Position numbers and translations under genes: made by a program. A DNA stretch of 64,000 nt from positions 58,104-122,103 of the forward strand of contig CCNB01000017.1 of the NCBI GenBank assembly GCA_000824785.1, in the 5' to 3' direction. The DNA comes from Mesorhizobium plurifarium. Its GTDB lineage: Bacteria; Pseudomonadota; Alphaproteobacteria; Rhizobiales; Rhizobiaceae. This document shows, in pieces, positions 39,831 to 49,812 of this stretch (the stretch's first letter is position 1; every line of letters starts with the position of its first letter). The notes under the pieces were generated by a model. The model made no database searches. It worked only from the letters and a program-made list of their open reading frames with translations, and was not told where the DNA came from.

Positions 39831-42191
39831 ATGAAGGCAGCATCCAAGTTTCTGAGCGCCGCTTCCGCGGCGGCTTTGTCCGCCGCTCTGGTCGTGCCAG
39901 GCGCGCTCGCAGTGCAGTTGGCCGCCACATCCGTGGCCGAGGCCGCGGTCATTTCGCGGGTCGAGGTCAGCGGCAACCAGCGCGTCGACGCCGAGACCAT
40001 CCGCAATTACATCTCGATCAAGCCGGGCAAGCCTTTCTCCAGTTCCGATATCGACGACGCCGTCAAGGCGCTGTTCGGCACCGGGCTGTTCTCGGACGTC
40101 CAGATCAACCAAGTCGGATCGAGCCTGGTCGTCAAGGTTTCCGAATACAAGGTCGTCAACCAGGTCCTGTTCCAGGGCAACAAGAAGCTCAAGGACAATG
40201 CGCTCCAGGCCGCTATCCAGCTGAAGCCGCGCGCGACCTTCTCGCAGCAGGCGCTGGACGCCGATGTCGAGGCGGTCAAGACGGCTTATAAGCGCATTGG
40301 CCGTGACGACGCCGCGGTGACGACGCAGATCATGGATCTCGGCGACAACCGCGTGAACGTGGTCTTCAACATCAACGAAGGCGGGCGCACCCAGATCGCG
40401 GCGATCAATTTCGTCGGCAACCACGCCTATTCCAGCCGCCGCCTGTCGGACGTCATCAACACCAAGCGCTCGTCCTGGCTCTCCTTCGTGCTGCGCGACG
40501 ACGTCTATGACGAGGACAAGCTGCGCGCCGACCAGGAGCTGCTGCGCCGCTTCTACTACAATCACGGCTATGCCGACTTCCAGGTCGTCTCGGCCGTCGG
40601 CGAGCTCGACGACACCACCAACAAATACACGGTCACCATCACGGTGCAGGAAGGCGACCGCTACACGTTCGGCGATGTCAGCGTGGAAAGCACGATCCCG
40701 GAAGTCGATTCGAAGTCGCTGGACTCCGTGGTCGAAACCCACAAGGGCGACGTCTACAACGCCAAGGACGTCGAGGATTCGATCGTCGCCTTGACCGAGA
40801 AGGTCGCGGGCTCGGGCTATGCCTTCGCCCAGGTGACGCCGCGCGGCGACCGCAATTTCGAGAACCACACCATCTCGGTCGTCTACACCATCGATCAGGG
40901 CACCAAGGCCTATATCGAGCGTATCGAAATTCGCGGCAACGACCGCACGCGCGACTATGTCATCCGCCGCGAATTCGATGTCAGCGAGGGCGACGCGTTC
41001 AACCAGGTTCTCATCCAGCGCGCGAAGAAGCGGCTGGAAAACCTTGATTACTTCCAGTCCGTCGAGATTTCGACGGTTCCGGGCTCGGCGCCTGATCAGG
41101 TCGTGCTCGTGGTCAACGTGGTCGAGAAGTCGACCGGCGAATTCTCGGTCGGTGCCGGCTATTCGACCGGCGGCGACACGCCCGGGCCGTCGATCGAGGG
41201 CTCGATCACGGAGCGCAACTTCCTCGGCCGCGGCCAGTACATCAAGCTGTCGGCCGGCGGCGGCAAGCATTCGCGCGACTTCGCCCTGTCCTTCACCGAG
41301 CCCTATTTCCTCGGCCGGCGCATCGCGGCAGGCTTCGATATCTACAAGTCGACCCGCGAGTACGATCACTATGATACCGACACGACCGGCGCGACCGTTC
41401 GCTTCGGCTTGCCGATCACCGACAATATTTCGACGCAGCTGGCATACAATATCTCGCAAGAGAAGTACTCGCTTTCGGACAATTGCACGACCAACGGGGA
41501 CTACGATCCGGGCAAGTGCACCATCTCCCAGGCGATTCGGGATGGCGTCGAAGAGAGCCCTTGGCTCAAGTCGTCGGTCAGCCTCGGTTTGGTCTACAAC
41601 ACCATCGACGACATGAAGAACCCGCATGAGGGCCTTTATATCACCGGTACGACCGAGTTCGCTGGCTTGGGCGGCGACGCCAAGTGGGTCAAATTTACGG
41701 GACGCGCAAGCGTCTACCAGACTTTGTCCGAGCAGCTTGATATCGTCGGCCTGGTTTCCGGCGGCGCGGGCTACCTTGCCGGCTACGGCAATGGCGATCT
41801 GCGTATCTTCGATATGTTCCAGAGCAACGATCGCATGATCCGCGGCTTCGAGTATGGCGGCATCGGCCCTGTGGCCGCTGACGCCGACGATCACCTTGGC
41901 GGCACGACTTATTTCAATGCCTCCGCGGAAGCCCAGTTCCCGCTGCCGGTCATTCCAGAAAGCTTTGGCTTGCGCGGTGCTGTGTTTGCCGATGCTGCAA
42001 CGCTCTATGGCAACAAGCTTGAAGATGTCGATCAGGGTTCAGTCGGCATGAAGCTGCGCGCCTCGGTCGGTGTCGGCCTGATGTGGGCCTCGCCGTTCGG
42101 TCCGATCCGCATCGACTATGCGATCCCGGTCAAGAAAGAACCGACCGACAAAACGCAGGAATTCAACTTCGGTATCGCGACCCGCTTCTAA
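39831..42191 (+). CDS. bamA: Outer-membrane assembly factor BamA
   Basis: BamA folds and inserts outer-membrane beta-barrels. From ATG 39831 the 786 residues have a signal peptide (AASAAALSAALVVPGALA..., cleaving after VAEA), five POTRA repeats (about 40-430) and the Omp85 barrel, with EGSITERNFLGRGQY and a final aromatic residue F as the assembly signal. A GTG at 39798 in the same frame lacks signal character. The 218-base upstream gap carries two AGGGAAAAT motifs. Confidence 0.97.
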   Translation: MKAASKFLSAASAAALSAALVVPGALAVQLAATSVAEAAVISRVEVSGNQRVDAETIRNYISIKPGKPFSSSDIDDAVKALFGTGLFSDVQINQVGSSLVVKVSEYKVVNQVLFQGNKKLKDNALQAAIQLKPRATFSQQALDADVEAVKTAYKRIGRDDAAVTTQIMDLGDNRVNVVFNINEGGRTQIAAINFVGNHAYSSRRLSDVINTKRSSWLSFVLRDDVYDEDKLRADQELLRRFYYNHGYADFQVVSAVGELDDTTNKYTVTITVQEGDRYTFGDVSVESTIPEVDSKSLDSVVETHKGDVYNAKDVEDSIVALTEKVAGSGYAFAQVTPRGDRNFENHTISVVYTIDQGTKAYIERIEIRGNDRTRDYVIRREFDVSEGDAFNQVLIQRAKKRLENLDYFQSVEISTVPGSAPDQVVLVVNVVEKSTGEFSVGAGYSTGGDTPGPSIEGSITERNFLGRGQYIKLSAGGGKHSRDFALSFTEPYFLGRRIAAGFDIYKSTREYDHYDTDTTGATVRFGLPITDNISTQLAYNISQEKYSLSDNCTTNGDYDPGKCTISQAIRDGVEESPWLKSSVSLGLVYNTIDDMKNPHEGLYITGTTEFAGLGGDAKWVKFTGRASVYQTLSEQLDIVGLVSGGAGYLAGYGNGDLRIFDMFQSNDRMIRGFEYGGIGPVAADADDHLGGTTYFNASAEAQFPLPVIPESFGLRGAVFADAATLYGNKLEDVDQGSVGMKLRASVGVGLMWASPFGPIRIDYAIPVKKEPTDKTQEFNFGIATRF

Positions 42192-42269
42192 TTTTGTGGT
42201 TGCGACGGTTCCGGGCCGGTTGACGGCCCGGAGTGGACTGATCCGACCCAGCTGGATATTGCTTCTGGA

Positions 42270-43325
42270 ATGACCGATCCGGTGTTCTTCGCGCCTTCGC
42301 GCCGGTATACGGCTGGCGAGGTCGCGAATCTGACCGGCGCCAGCCTGCTCGATTCCGCGCAGGCCGAAATTGCCATCGAGGCGCTGGCTCCAGCAAATGA
42401 GGGTGGCGACGGCGCGCTCGTCTTTGTCGACGGCAAGCGCAATTTCGCGCTGATGCCGTCGCTCAGGGCGGCCGCGGTCCTGTGCCCCGCCGATTTTGCC
42501 AGCAAGGCGCCGCCGGGCATCGCCGTGCTCATGCATCCACGTCCGCAACAGGCTTTCGCCATGGTCGGACGCCTGTTGTTTCCGCAAGCCGCTACGCCGG
42601 CGCCAATGACTGGAGAAACCGGCATATCGGCGCATGCGTTCATCGATCCATCCGCGCATATCGAGGACGGGGCGATCGTGGAGGCCGGCGCCGTGATCGG
42701 CCCCGGCGTGTCCATCGGCAGCGGCACGGTCGTTGCGCCCCACGCCGTTGTCGGCCGTTCTTGCCAGATTGGCCGCGACGGCTTCATCGGCCCCGGCGCC
42801 AGCATTCAATATGCGCTTGTCGGCAATCGCGTCATCATCCATGGCGGCGCACGGATCGGCCAGGACGGTTTCGGCTTCGTCGGCGGCGCCAAAGGGCCTG
42901 AACGGGTGCCGCAGATCGGCCGCGTCATCATCCAGGACGATGTCGAGATCGGCTCCAATTCGACCGTCGACCGCGGCGCGATGTCCGATACCATCATCGG
43001 CCAAGGCACCAAGATCGACAATCTGGTGCAGATCGCCCACAATGTTCGCATCGGCCGCAATTGCATTATAGCCGGGCTTTCGGGTATTTCCGGTTCCGTC
43101 GTCGTCGGCGACAACGTCACCATGGGTGGCGGTGTCGGCCTCGCCGATCATCTGACCATCGGGCCGGGAGCCAAGCTTGCTGCGAGAAGCGGATTCATGA
43201 ACAACGTGCCGGCAGGCGAGGTCTGGGGAGGTTACCCGGCGCAGCCCATGGCGGAAGCCATGCGCGAGATAGCGATGCTGCGCAAGATGGCCAGGACGCG
43301 CAAGCAAGGCGACGGAAATGGCTGA
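42270..43325 (+). CDS. lpxD: UDP-3-O-acylglucosamine N-acyltransferase
   Basis: LpxD adds the second acyl chain of lipid A. The 351-residue protein has an N-terminal uridine-binding domain (FFAPSRRYTAGEVANLTGA) and a left-handed beta-helix of hexapeptide repeats (from about 110), including the catalytic histidine motif VQIAHNVRIG and the GPGVSIGSGT/GDNVTMGGGVGLADH rungs. Its stop overlaps fabZ by eight bases. Confidence 0.97.
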   Translation: MTDPVFFAPSRRYTAGEVANLTGASLLDSAQAEIAIEALAPANEGGDGALVFVDGKRNFALMPSLRAAAVLCPADFASKAPPGIAVLMHPRPQQAFAMVGRLLFPQAATPAPMTGETGISAHAFIDPSAHIEDGAIVEAGAVIGPGVSIGSGTVVAPHAVVGRSCQIGRDGFIGPGASIQYALVGNRVIIHGGARIGQDGFGFVGGAKGPERVPQIGRVIIQDDVEIGSNSTVDRGAMSDTIIGQGTKIDNLVQIAHNVRIGRNCIIAGLSGISGSVVVGDNVTMGGGVGLADHLTIGPGAKLAARSGFMNNVPAGEVWGGYPAQPMAEAMREIAMLRKMARTRKQGDGNG

Positions 43326-43779
43326 CATGGTGGCAACGACACTCGAAGCGGTCGACATCATGGGGCTCATGAAGCTCCTGCCGCACCGCTATCCGTTCCT
43401 GCTGATCGATCGCATCGTCGATATCGACGGCGACGACTCCGCCGTCGGCATCAAGAACGTGACCATCAACGAGCCGCATTTCCAGGGCCATTTTCCCCAG
43501 CAGCCGGTCATGCCCGGTGTGCTCATCATCGAGGCCATGGCCCAGACCGCGGGCGCGATCTGCATTCGCAGCCTCAATACGGAAAAGCCCTCGCTGGTTT
43601 ATTTCATGACCATCGACAACGCGAAGTTCCGCAAACCGGTGGTTCCGGGCGATCAGCTCAGGATCCATGTCAAGAAGATCAAGAAGCGCGGCAATCTGCT
43701 GAAATTCGCCTGCGAGGCGATGGTCGATGGCGCGAAGGCCGCCGAAGCCGAGGTTTCGGCCATGATGGTTACCGGCTAA
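43318..43779 (+). CDS. fabZ: 3-hydroxyacyl-[ACP] dehydratase FabZ
   Basis: FabZ dehydrates beta-hydroxyacyl-ACP in fatty-acid synthesis and competes with LpxA/LpxD for the same substrate. The 153 residues carry LLPHRYPFLLIDRI, EPHFQGHFPQQPVMPGVLIIEAMAQ (catalytic His and Glu) and FYFMTID-type ends. It overlaps lpxD by eight bases and precedes lpxA by nine, the usual lipid A operon. Confidence 0.97.
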   Translation: MADMVATTLEAVDIMGLMKLLPHRYPFLLIDRIVDIDGDDSAVGIKNVTINEPHFQGHFPQQPVMPGVLIIEAMAQTAGAICIRSLNTEKPSLVYFMTIDNAKFRKPVVPGDQLRIHVKKIKKRGNLLKFACEAMVDGAKAAEAEVSAMMVTG

Positions 43780-43788
43780 CGGTTCGAA

Positions 43789-44637
43789 ATGCTTATGAAA
43801 GTCGAGACATCCATTCATCCTTCCTCGGTCGTCGAAGAAGGGGCCCGGCTCGGCAAAGGCGTCCGCATCGGACCCTTCTGCCATGTCAGCGCCGATGCAA
43901 TTCTCGCCGACCGCGTCGAACTGGTCAGCCATGTATCGGTGATGGGGGCCACGACCATCGGAGCAGGCACGAAGGTCTATCCGATGGCGACGCTCGGCGC
44001 GCCGCCGCAGAACACCAAGCACAAGGGCGGGCGCACCACGCTCGTCGTCGGTGAGAACTGCACCATCCGCGAAGGCGTCACCATGCATGTCGGCACGGAT
44101 TCCAGCCGTGGCGAAACGACTGTCGGCGACAATGGCAATTTCCTCGCCTATGCCCACATCGCCCACGATTGCGTCGTCGGCAAGAACGCCACCTTCGCCA
44201 ATGGCGCGACGCTCGGCGGCCACTGCGAGATCGGCGACAACGTCTATATCGGTGGCCTGACCGCCGTTCACCAGTTCGTGCGCGTCGGCGACAACGCCTT
44301 CATCGGCGGTTGCTCGGCGGTGGTCGGTGACATCATTCCTTACGCGATCGCCGCCGGCAATCGCGCCAAGCTGCGTGGCCTGAACATCATCGGGCTCAAG
44401 CGCTCAGGCCTGCCGCGCTCGGAGATTTATCTGCTGCGCAAGGTTTACCGGTCGATTTTCGACCGCTCCCGCAGCGTCGCCGAGAATATCGAGCTCGCCA
44501 GGGCGGAATTCGCCTCCTCGTCTCCTGCCGCCATGAAGATGATCGACTTCATCGCCAGCGGCGGCAAGCGGCACTATGCCATGCCGCCGCTGAAGGGCGG
44601 TGACGGCGACGACAATGATGGCGATGACGAGGGCTGA
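43789..44637 (+). CDS. lpxA: UDP-N-acetylglucosamine acyltransferase
   Basis: LpxA starts lipid A synthesis by acylating UDP-GlcNAc. The 282-residue protein has hexapeptide repeats (HPSSVVEEGARLGKGVRIGPFC...), the family loop GAPPQNTKHKGGRT and the catalytic-His rung AHIAHDCVVG, then a helical C-terminus. Starts at ATG 43789 or two codons later (43795). It overlaps the next gene, lpxI, by about 20 bases. Confidence 0.97.
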   Translation: MLMKVETSIHPSSVVEEGARLGKGVRIGPFCHVSADAILADRVELVSHVSVMGATTIGAGTKVYPMATLGAPPQNTKHKGGRTTLVVGENCTIREGVTMHVGTDSSRGETTVGDNGNFLAYAHIAHDCVVGKNATFANGATLGGHCEIGDNVYIGGLTAVHQFVRVGDNAFIGGCSAVVGDIIPYAIAAGNRAKLRGLNIIGLKRSGLPRSEIYLLRKVYRSIFDRSRSVAENIELARAEFASSSPAAMKMIDFIASGGKRHYAMPPLKGGDGDDNDGDDEG

Positions 44638-45541
44638 GCCCGCCGAGACACGGCTTTTGCTCACGCCCGGCTCCAAGGTCGGCATCATCGCCGGTGGCGG
44701 CAGCCTGCCGGTCGAGGTAGCGGAAGGCCTTGCACGGCAGGGACATTCGCCTTTCATCATCATGGCCGAAGGCGAGGTCGATCGCGAGGCGGACTTTGCG
44801 GGGTACGAGCGGGCGACGCTCGCGCTGGAAGATGTCGGCTCCCTGGTTCCGTTGCTGAAACGCCGGGACATCAGCCATCTGGTTCTGGCCGGCGAGATCC
44901 GGCGCAGGCCACGGTTGGCCAGGATACGTCCGACCCTTGGCCTGCTGGCGATAATCCCTTCCGTGGTCATGGCGCTGGCGCGCGGCGACGACGGGCTTTT
45001 GAAAGTGATCACGCGTGGATTGGAGAAGCGCGGCATCACGGTCATCGGTGCGCATGAGGTCGTGCCGGAACTTGCCGCCGGCAAGGGCATACTGACGGTC
45101 ACGGCGCCAAGGCAATCGGATTGGCGCGACATCGAGGCCGGCCGCGCGGCGGCCAAGGCCATCGGCGCCCTGGATATAGGACAGGCGGCGATCGCGATCG
45201 GCGGGCGGGCGATAGCGCTCGAGGGGGTGGAGGGCACCGCGGCGCTGCTCGAGCGGACAAGGGAATTGCGCGGCCACGGCAGGCTCGCCGGCAAGACGCG
45301 CGGCGTCCTTGTCAAATGCGCCAAGCCCGGCCAGGAACTGCGTGCGGACCTGCCCTCCATCGGCCCGCAGACGGTCGAGGCCGCGCATGCCGCCGGACTG
45401 GCCGGCATCGCGCTGGAAGCTGGCCGCTCGCTTATTCTCGAAGGTCCGGACACGCTGGCGCGCGCCAATGCGCTTGGCTTGTTCATCGTCGGCCTGCCGG
45501 CAACGGAGTTGGCCGATGAGGAGCCGGCTAATGGTCGCTGA
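44618..45541 (+). CDS. lpxI: UDP-2,3-diacylglucosamine pyrophosphatase LpxI
   Basis: LpxI (DUF1009) cleaves UDP-diacylglucosamine to lipid X, replacing LpxH in alphaproteobacteria. The about 307-residue protein has KVGIIAGGGSLPVEVAE, SHLVLAGEIRRRPRLA, and the C-terminal DUF1009 domain RGVLVKCAKPGQELRADLPSIGPQTVE. I set the start at ATG 44618; ATGs at 44615 (other frame) and 44624 lie close by. It overlaps lpxA by about 20 bases and lpxB by 11. Confidence 0.92.
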   Translation: MAMTRAEPAETRLLLTPGSKVGIIAGGGSLPVEVAEGLARQGHSPFIIMAEGEVDREADFAGYERATLALEDVGSLVPLLKRRDISHLVLAGEIRRRPRLARIRPTLGLLAIIPSVVMALARGDDGLLKVITRGLEKRGITVIGAHEVVPELAAGKGILTVTAPRQSDWRDIEAGRAAAKAIGALDIGQAAIAIGGRAIALEGVEGTAALLERTRELRGHGRLAGKTRGVLVKCAKPGQELRADLPSIGPQTVEAAHAAGLAGIALEAGRSLILEGPDTLARANALGLFIVGLPATELADEEPANGR

Positions 45542-46712
45542 CAGGCCGCTCAAGCTCGCGATCGTCGCCGGGGAGGAATCCGGCGATCTGCTTGGCGCCG
45601 ACATCGTGCGGGCGCTGGAGCGCACGGCCGGCCGCACGGTTCAGCTTGTCGGCATCGGCGGCCGGCATCTGCAGCAGCTGGGGCTGACGCCGCTTTTCGA
45701 CGGCAGCGAGATCGCGCTGATGGGCTTCAGCGCGGTGCTGCGTGACCTGCCACGGCTGATGCGCCGGATCAGCCAGACGGCGGCGGCGATCGCAGCCGAG
45801 CGGCCCGATTGCCTCGTCACCATCGACAGTCCGGACTTTTCACTGCGTGTCGCGAAGAAGGTTCGCGCGGCAGCACCAGGCATCCCGATCGTCCACTATG
45901 TCTGCCCGAGCGTATGGGCCTGGCGGCCGGGCAGGGCGGTGGCCATGAAGCCGTATGTCGACCATATCCTGTGCATCCTGCCGTTCGAGGTGAAGGCGCT
46001 TGCCCGTCTCGGCGGACCGCCGGGCACTTATGTCGGTCACCGGCTGACGCGGGATCCGGGCGTGCTTGGCGCCGCCAAGGCGCAGAGCCAGCCGCGCGAT
46101 CTCTCCGACGACCGCGTCAAGACGGTGCTGGTGCTGCCCGGCTCGCGCCGCGGCGAGGTCCGCCGGCTGATGGAACCCTTCGGCAAGGCGATGTCGGCGC
46201 TGCGCCAACGCGGCCATAGCCTGCGCCTGCTCTTGCCGACGGTGCCGCATGTCGCAGAGCTGGTGAAGGCCTCTGTTGCCAGTTGGGACGACAAGCCCGA
46301 AATCATCACCGAGCCAGAGCGCAAATGGCAGGCCTTCGGCAAGGCCGATGCCGCGTTGATCGCGTCTGGAACGGTCTCGCTGGAACTCGCGCTTGCCGGC
46401 GTTCCGATGGTGTCATGCTACAAGCTCGACCCGATCGCGCGCCAGCTTCTGAAGCACATGGTGACGACATGGTCGGCGCTGCTGCCCAACCTCATTTCCG
46501 ACCGCGCGTTGGTTCCGGAATTTTATGACCAGTATGTCCGTCCGGAAAATCTCGCCCGGCAGCTGGAAGCCCTGTTCGCCGACACCGGCATGCGCGCCTG
46601 GCAAAAGGCAGGCTTTGCCGAGATCGCCCGGCGCATGGCGACCGAGCGGCCCTCGGGCGAGATCGCCGCGGAAGTGGTGATGGGGTGTATCAAGAAAGCG
46701 AATAGGGAGTAG
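45531..46712 (+). CDS. lpxB: Lipid A disaccharide synthase
   Basis: LpxB joins lipid X and UDP-diacylglucosamine. The 393-residue GT19 protein from ATG 45531 shows KLAIVAGEESGDLLGADIV, LVTIDSPDFSLRVAKKV, HYVCPSVWAWRPGRA, LVLPGSRRGEV and ASGTVSLELALAGVPMV. It overlaps lpxI by 11 bases. Its stop (46710-46712) runs straight into a TAG/CTA-rich inverted repeat. Confidence 0.96.
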   Translation: MVADRPLKLAIVAGEESGDLLGADIVRALERTAGRTVQLVGIGGRHLQQLGLTPLFDGSEIALMGFSAVLRDLPRLMRRISQTAAAIAAERPDCLVTIDSPDFSLRVAKKVRAAAPGIPIVHYVCPSVWAWRPGRAVAMKPYVDHILCILPFEVKALARLGGPPGTYVGHRLTRDPGVLGAAKAQSQPRDLSDDRVKTVLVLPGSRRGEVRRLMEPFGKAMSALRQRGHSLRLLLPTVPHVAELVKASVASWDDKPEIITEPERKWQAFGKADAALIASGTVSLELALAGVPMVSCYKLDPIARQLLKHMVTTWSALLPNLISDRALVPEFYDQYVRPENLARQLEALFADTGMRAWQKAGFAEIARRMATERPSGEIAAEVVMGCIKKANRE

Positions 46713-46758
46713 TCAGTAGTGAGTAGTTTGGAGCGATAGCTCACTACTCACTACTGAC
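46712..46758. terminator. TAG-rich 15-bp inverted repeat between lpxB and gltA
   Basis: GTCAGTAGTGAGTAG (46712-46726) and its exact complement (46744-46758) close a 17-base loop between convergent lpxB and gltA, with a further partial copy CACTACTCACT at 46764-46774. It begins on the last base of the lpxB stop and probably ends transcripts from both sides. Confidence 0.7.
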
Positions 46759-46773
46759 CTTTTCACTACTCAC

Positions 46774-48102
<1,329 letters not shown>

Positions 48103-48285
48103 TCCCAAACTCCTTTATGTTTCCTCATGCCGGCAAGGCAATTCCTGCAAACGACACGTCGAAATCACCGGAATGCGCGAACTTGCCAATCGCATTTTAG
48201 GAGGTGCGTGCCAGATTGGGCCAAGGCCTAATGTTGCACTGCGAAACACACCTTTCAATGCCAATCTTCTTGGGCCAGTTCGCTC

Positions 48286-49710
48286 CTAATCGATTTGATC
48301 TCCGATGCGAGCCAGGCTTTCCTGGCGGCCCAGCACGGCCAGCACGTCGAACACACCGGGCGAGGTGCTGCGGCCGGTCAGCGCGGCTCTGAGCGGCTGG
48401 GCCACCGCGCCGAGCTTGTGTCCGCCGGCCTGCGCAAACTCGCGGATCGAAGCCTCCGCCGAAGCGGCGCTCCAGTCGCCCTCTATGGAAGACAATGCGC
48501 CATGCGCGCCGCGCAGAATCGCGCGCGCATCCGCGTTGAGCAAGCCAGCCGCCTTCTCGTCGAGCGGCAAGGGCCGCTCGGCGAACAGGAAACCGGCGCC
48601 GTCGACCAGCTCGACCAGGGTCTTGGCCCGCTCCTTGAGCCCGGGCATGGCCGCAAGCAACTGCGCCTTGCGCTTGCCATCGAGCTTCGCGGCGAGCGCC
48701 GGGCCACCTTCGAGATAGGGCAAAGTGGCGACGAAGATGTCGAACAGCGCGTGGTCGTCCATCCTGCGCATATGCACGCCGTTCAGCGCCTCGAGCTTGG
48801 CGAAGTCGAAGCGGGCAGCGCCCTTGTTGACGTCGCCGATGTCGAACCAGGCGATCATGTCCTTGATCGACATCACCTCGTCATCGCCATGGCTCCAGCC
48901 GAGCCGCGCCAGATAGTTGAGCAAGGCTTTCGGTAGATAGCCCATGGCGCGATAAGCCTCGACGCCGAGCGCGCCGTGCCGCTTCGACAACTTGGCGCCG
49001 TCGGCGCCGTGGATCAGCGGAATGTGCGACATCGACGGCACCGCCCAGCCCATGGCGTTGTAGATCACCGTCTGGCGCGCGGCGTTGGTCAAGTGATCGT
49101 CGCCGCGGATGATATGCGTGACGCCCATGTCGTGATCGTCGACGACGACGGCATGCATGTAGGTCGGGTTGCCGTCCGAACGCAGGATGATGAAGTCGTC
49201 GAGATCCTTGTTCGGGAATCGCACCTCGCCCTGCACGCGGTCCTGCACGACCGTCTCGCCTTCGGTCGGCGCCTTGATGCGGATGGCGCCCTTGACGCCG
49301 GCCGGCGCCTCGGAGGGATCGCGGTCGCGCCACTGGCCGTTGTACCGCGGCGGCAGGCCTTTGGCTCTGGCTGCCTCGCGCATCGCCTCCAGCTCCGCAG
49401 GTGTCTCATAGCTGTAATAGGCCTTGCCCATGCGCACGAGCTCCTCGGCCACCTCGCGATGGCGCGGCGCGCGCTCGAACTGCGAGACGGCGTCGCCATC
49501 CCAGGAAAGGCCAAGCCAGGTCAGTCCGTCGAGAATGGCGGCCGTGGCGGCTTCGGTGGAGCGCTCGCGATCGGTGTCCTCGATGCGCAAAAGCATCGTG
49601 CCGCCAGTGTGCTTGGCATAGAGCCAGTTGAACAGCGCCGTGCGCGCCCCGCCAATGTGCAGGTAGCCGGTGGGCGAGGGGGCAAAACGGGTTACGACCT
49701 TGTCGGACAT
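48286..49710 (-). CDS. gltX: Glutamate--tRNA ligase
   Basis: The 474-residue GltX from ATG 49710 has RFAPSPTGYLHIGGART (HIGH motif), the GTMLLRIEDTDRERS ligand region, and GAKLSKRHGAL (KMSKS-like). Its C-terminus carries the anticodon-binding helical domains. In GatCAB-dependent bacteria GltX also misacylates tRNA(Gln), fitting the gatCA genes at 11.3-13.6 kb; a second gltX copy is usual in rhizobia but not seen here. It is divergent from comEC. Confidence 0.96.
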   Translation of the reverse strand: MSDKVVTRFAPSPTGYLHIGGARTALFNWLYAKHTGGTMLLRIEDTDRERSTEAATAAILDGLTWLGLSWDGDAVSQFERAPRHREVAEELVRMGKAYYSYETPAELEAMREAARAKGLPPRYNGQWRDRDPSEAPAGVKGAIRIKAPTEGETVVQDRVQGEVRFPNKDLDDFIILRSDGNPTYMHAVVVDDHDMGVTHIIRGDDHLTNAARQTVIYNAMGWAVPSMSHIPLIHGADGAKLSKRHGALGVEAYRAMGYLPKALLNYLARLGWSHGDDEVMSIKDMIAWFDIGDVNKGAARFDFAKLEALNGVHMRRMDDHALFDIFVATLPYLEGGPALAAKLDGKRKAQLLAAMPGLKERAKTLVELVDGAGFLFAERPLPLDEKAAGLLNADARAILRGAHGALSSIEGDWSAASAEASIREFAQAGGHKLGAVAQPLRAALTGRSTSPGVFDVLAVLGRQESLARIGDQID

Positions 49711-49812
49711 GGAACTCTCGAAGAAGCACTGAAAAATGCATGTTTCGCGCAGACTTCCACGCGACCGGCGTTCATGTACCATAGGCGGTCTGGGGCGCAA
49801 GGGGCAGACCCG

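Noticed and set aside
39660..41894. 744-codon open frame on the minus strand
   Set aside because: It is the antisense of bamA; its composition (runs of Arg, Asp, Val, Gly) is typical of a frame kept open by GC-rich codon use, with no domain character.
48976..49812. N-terminal extension of the comEC frame
   Set aside because: It lies antisense to gltX and lacks protein character; ATG 49813 has a proper ribosome site.
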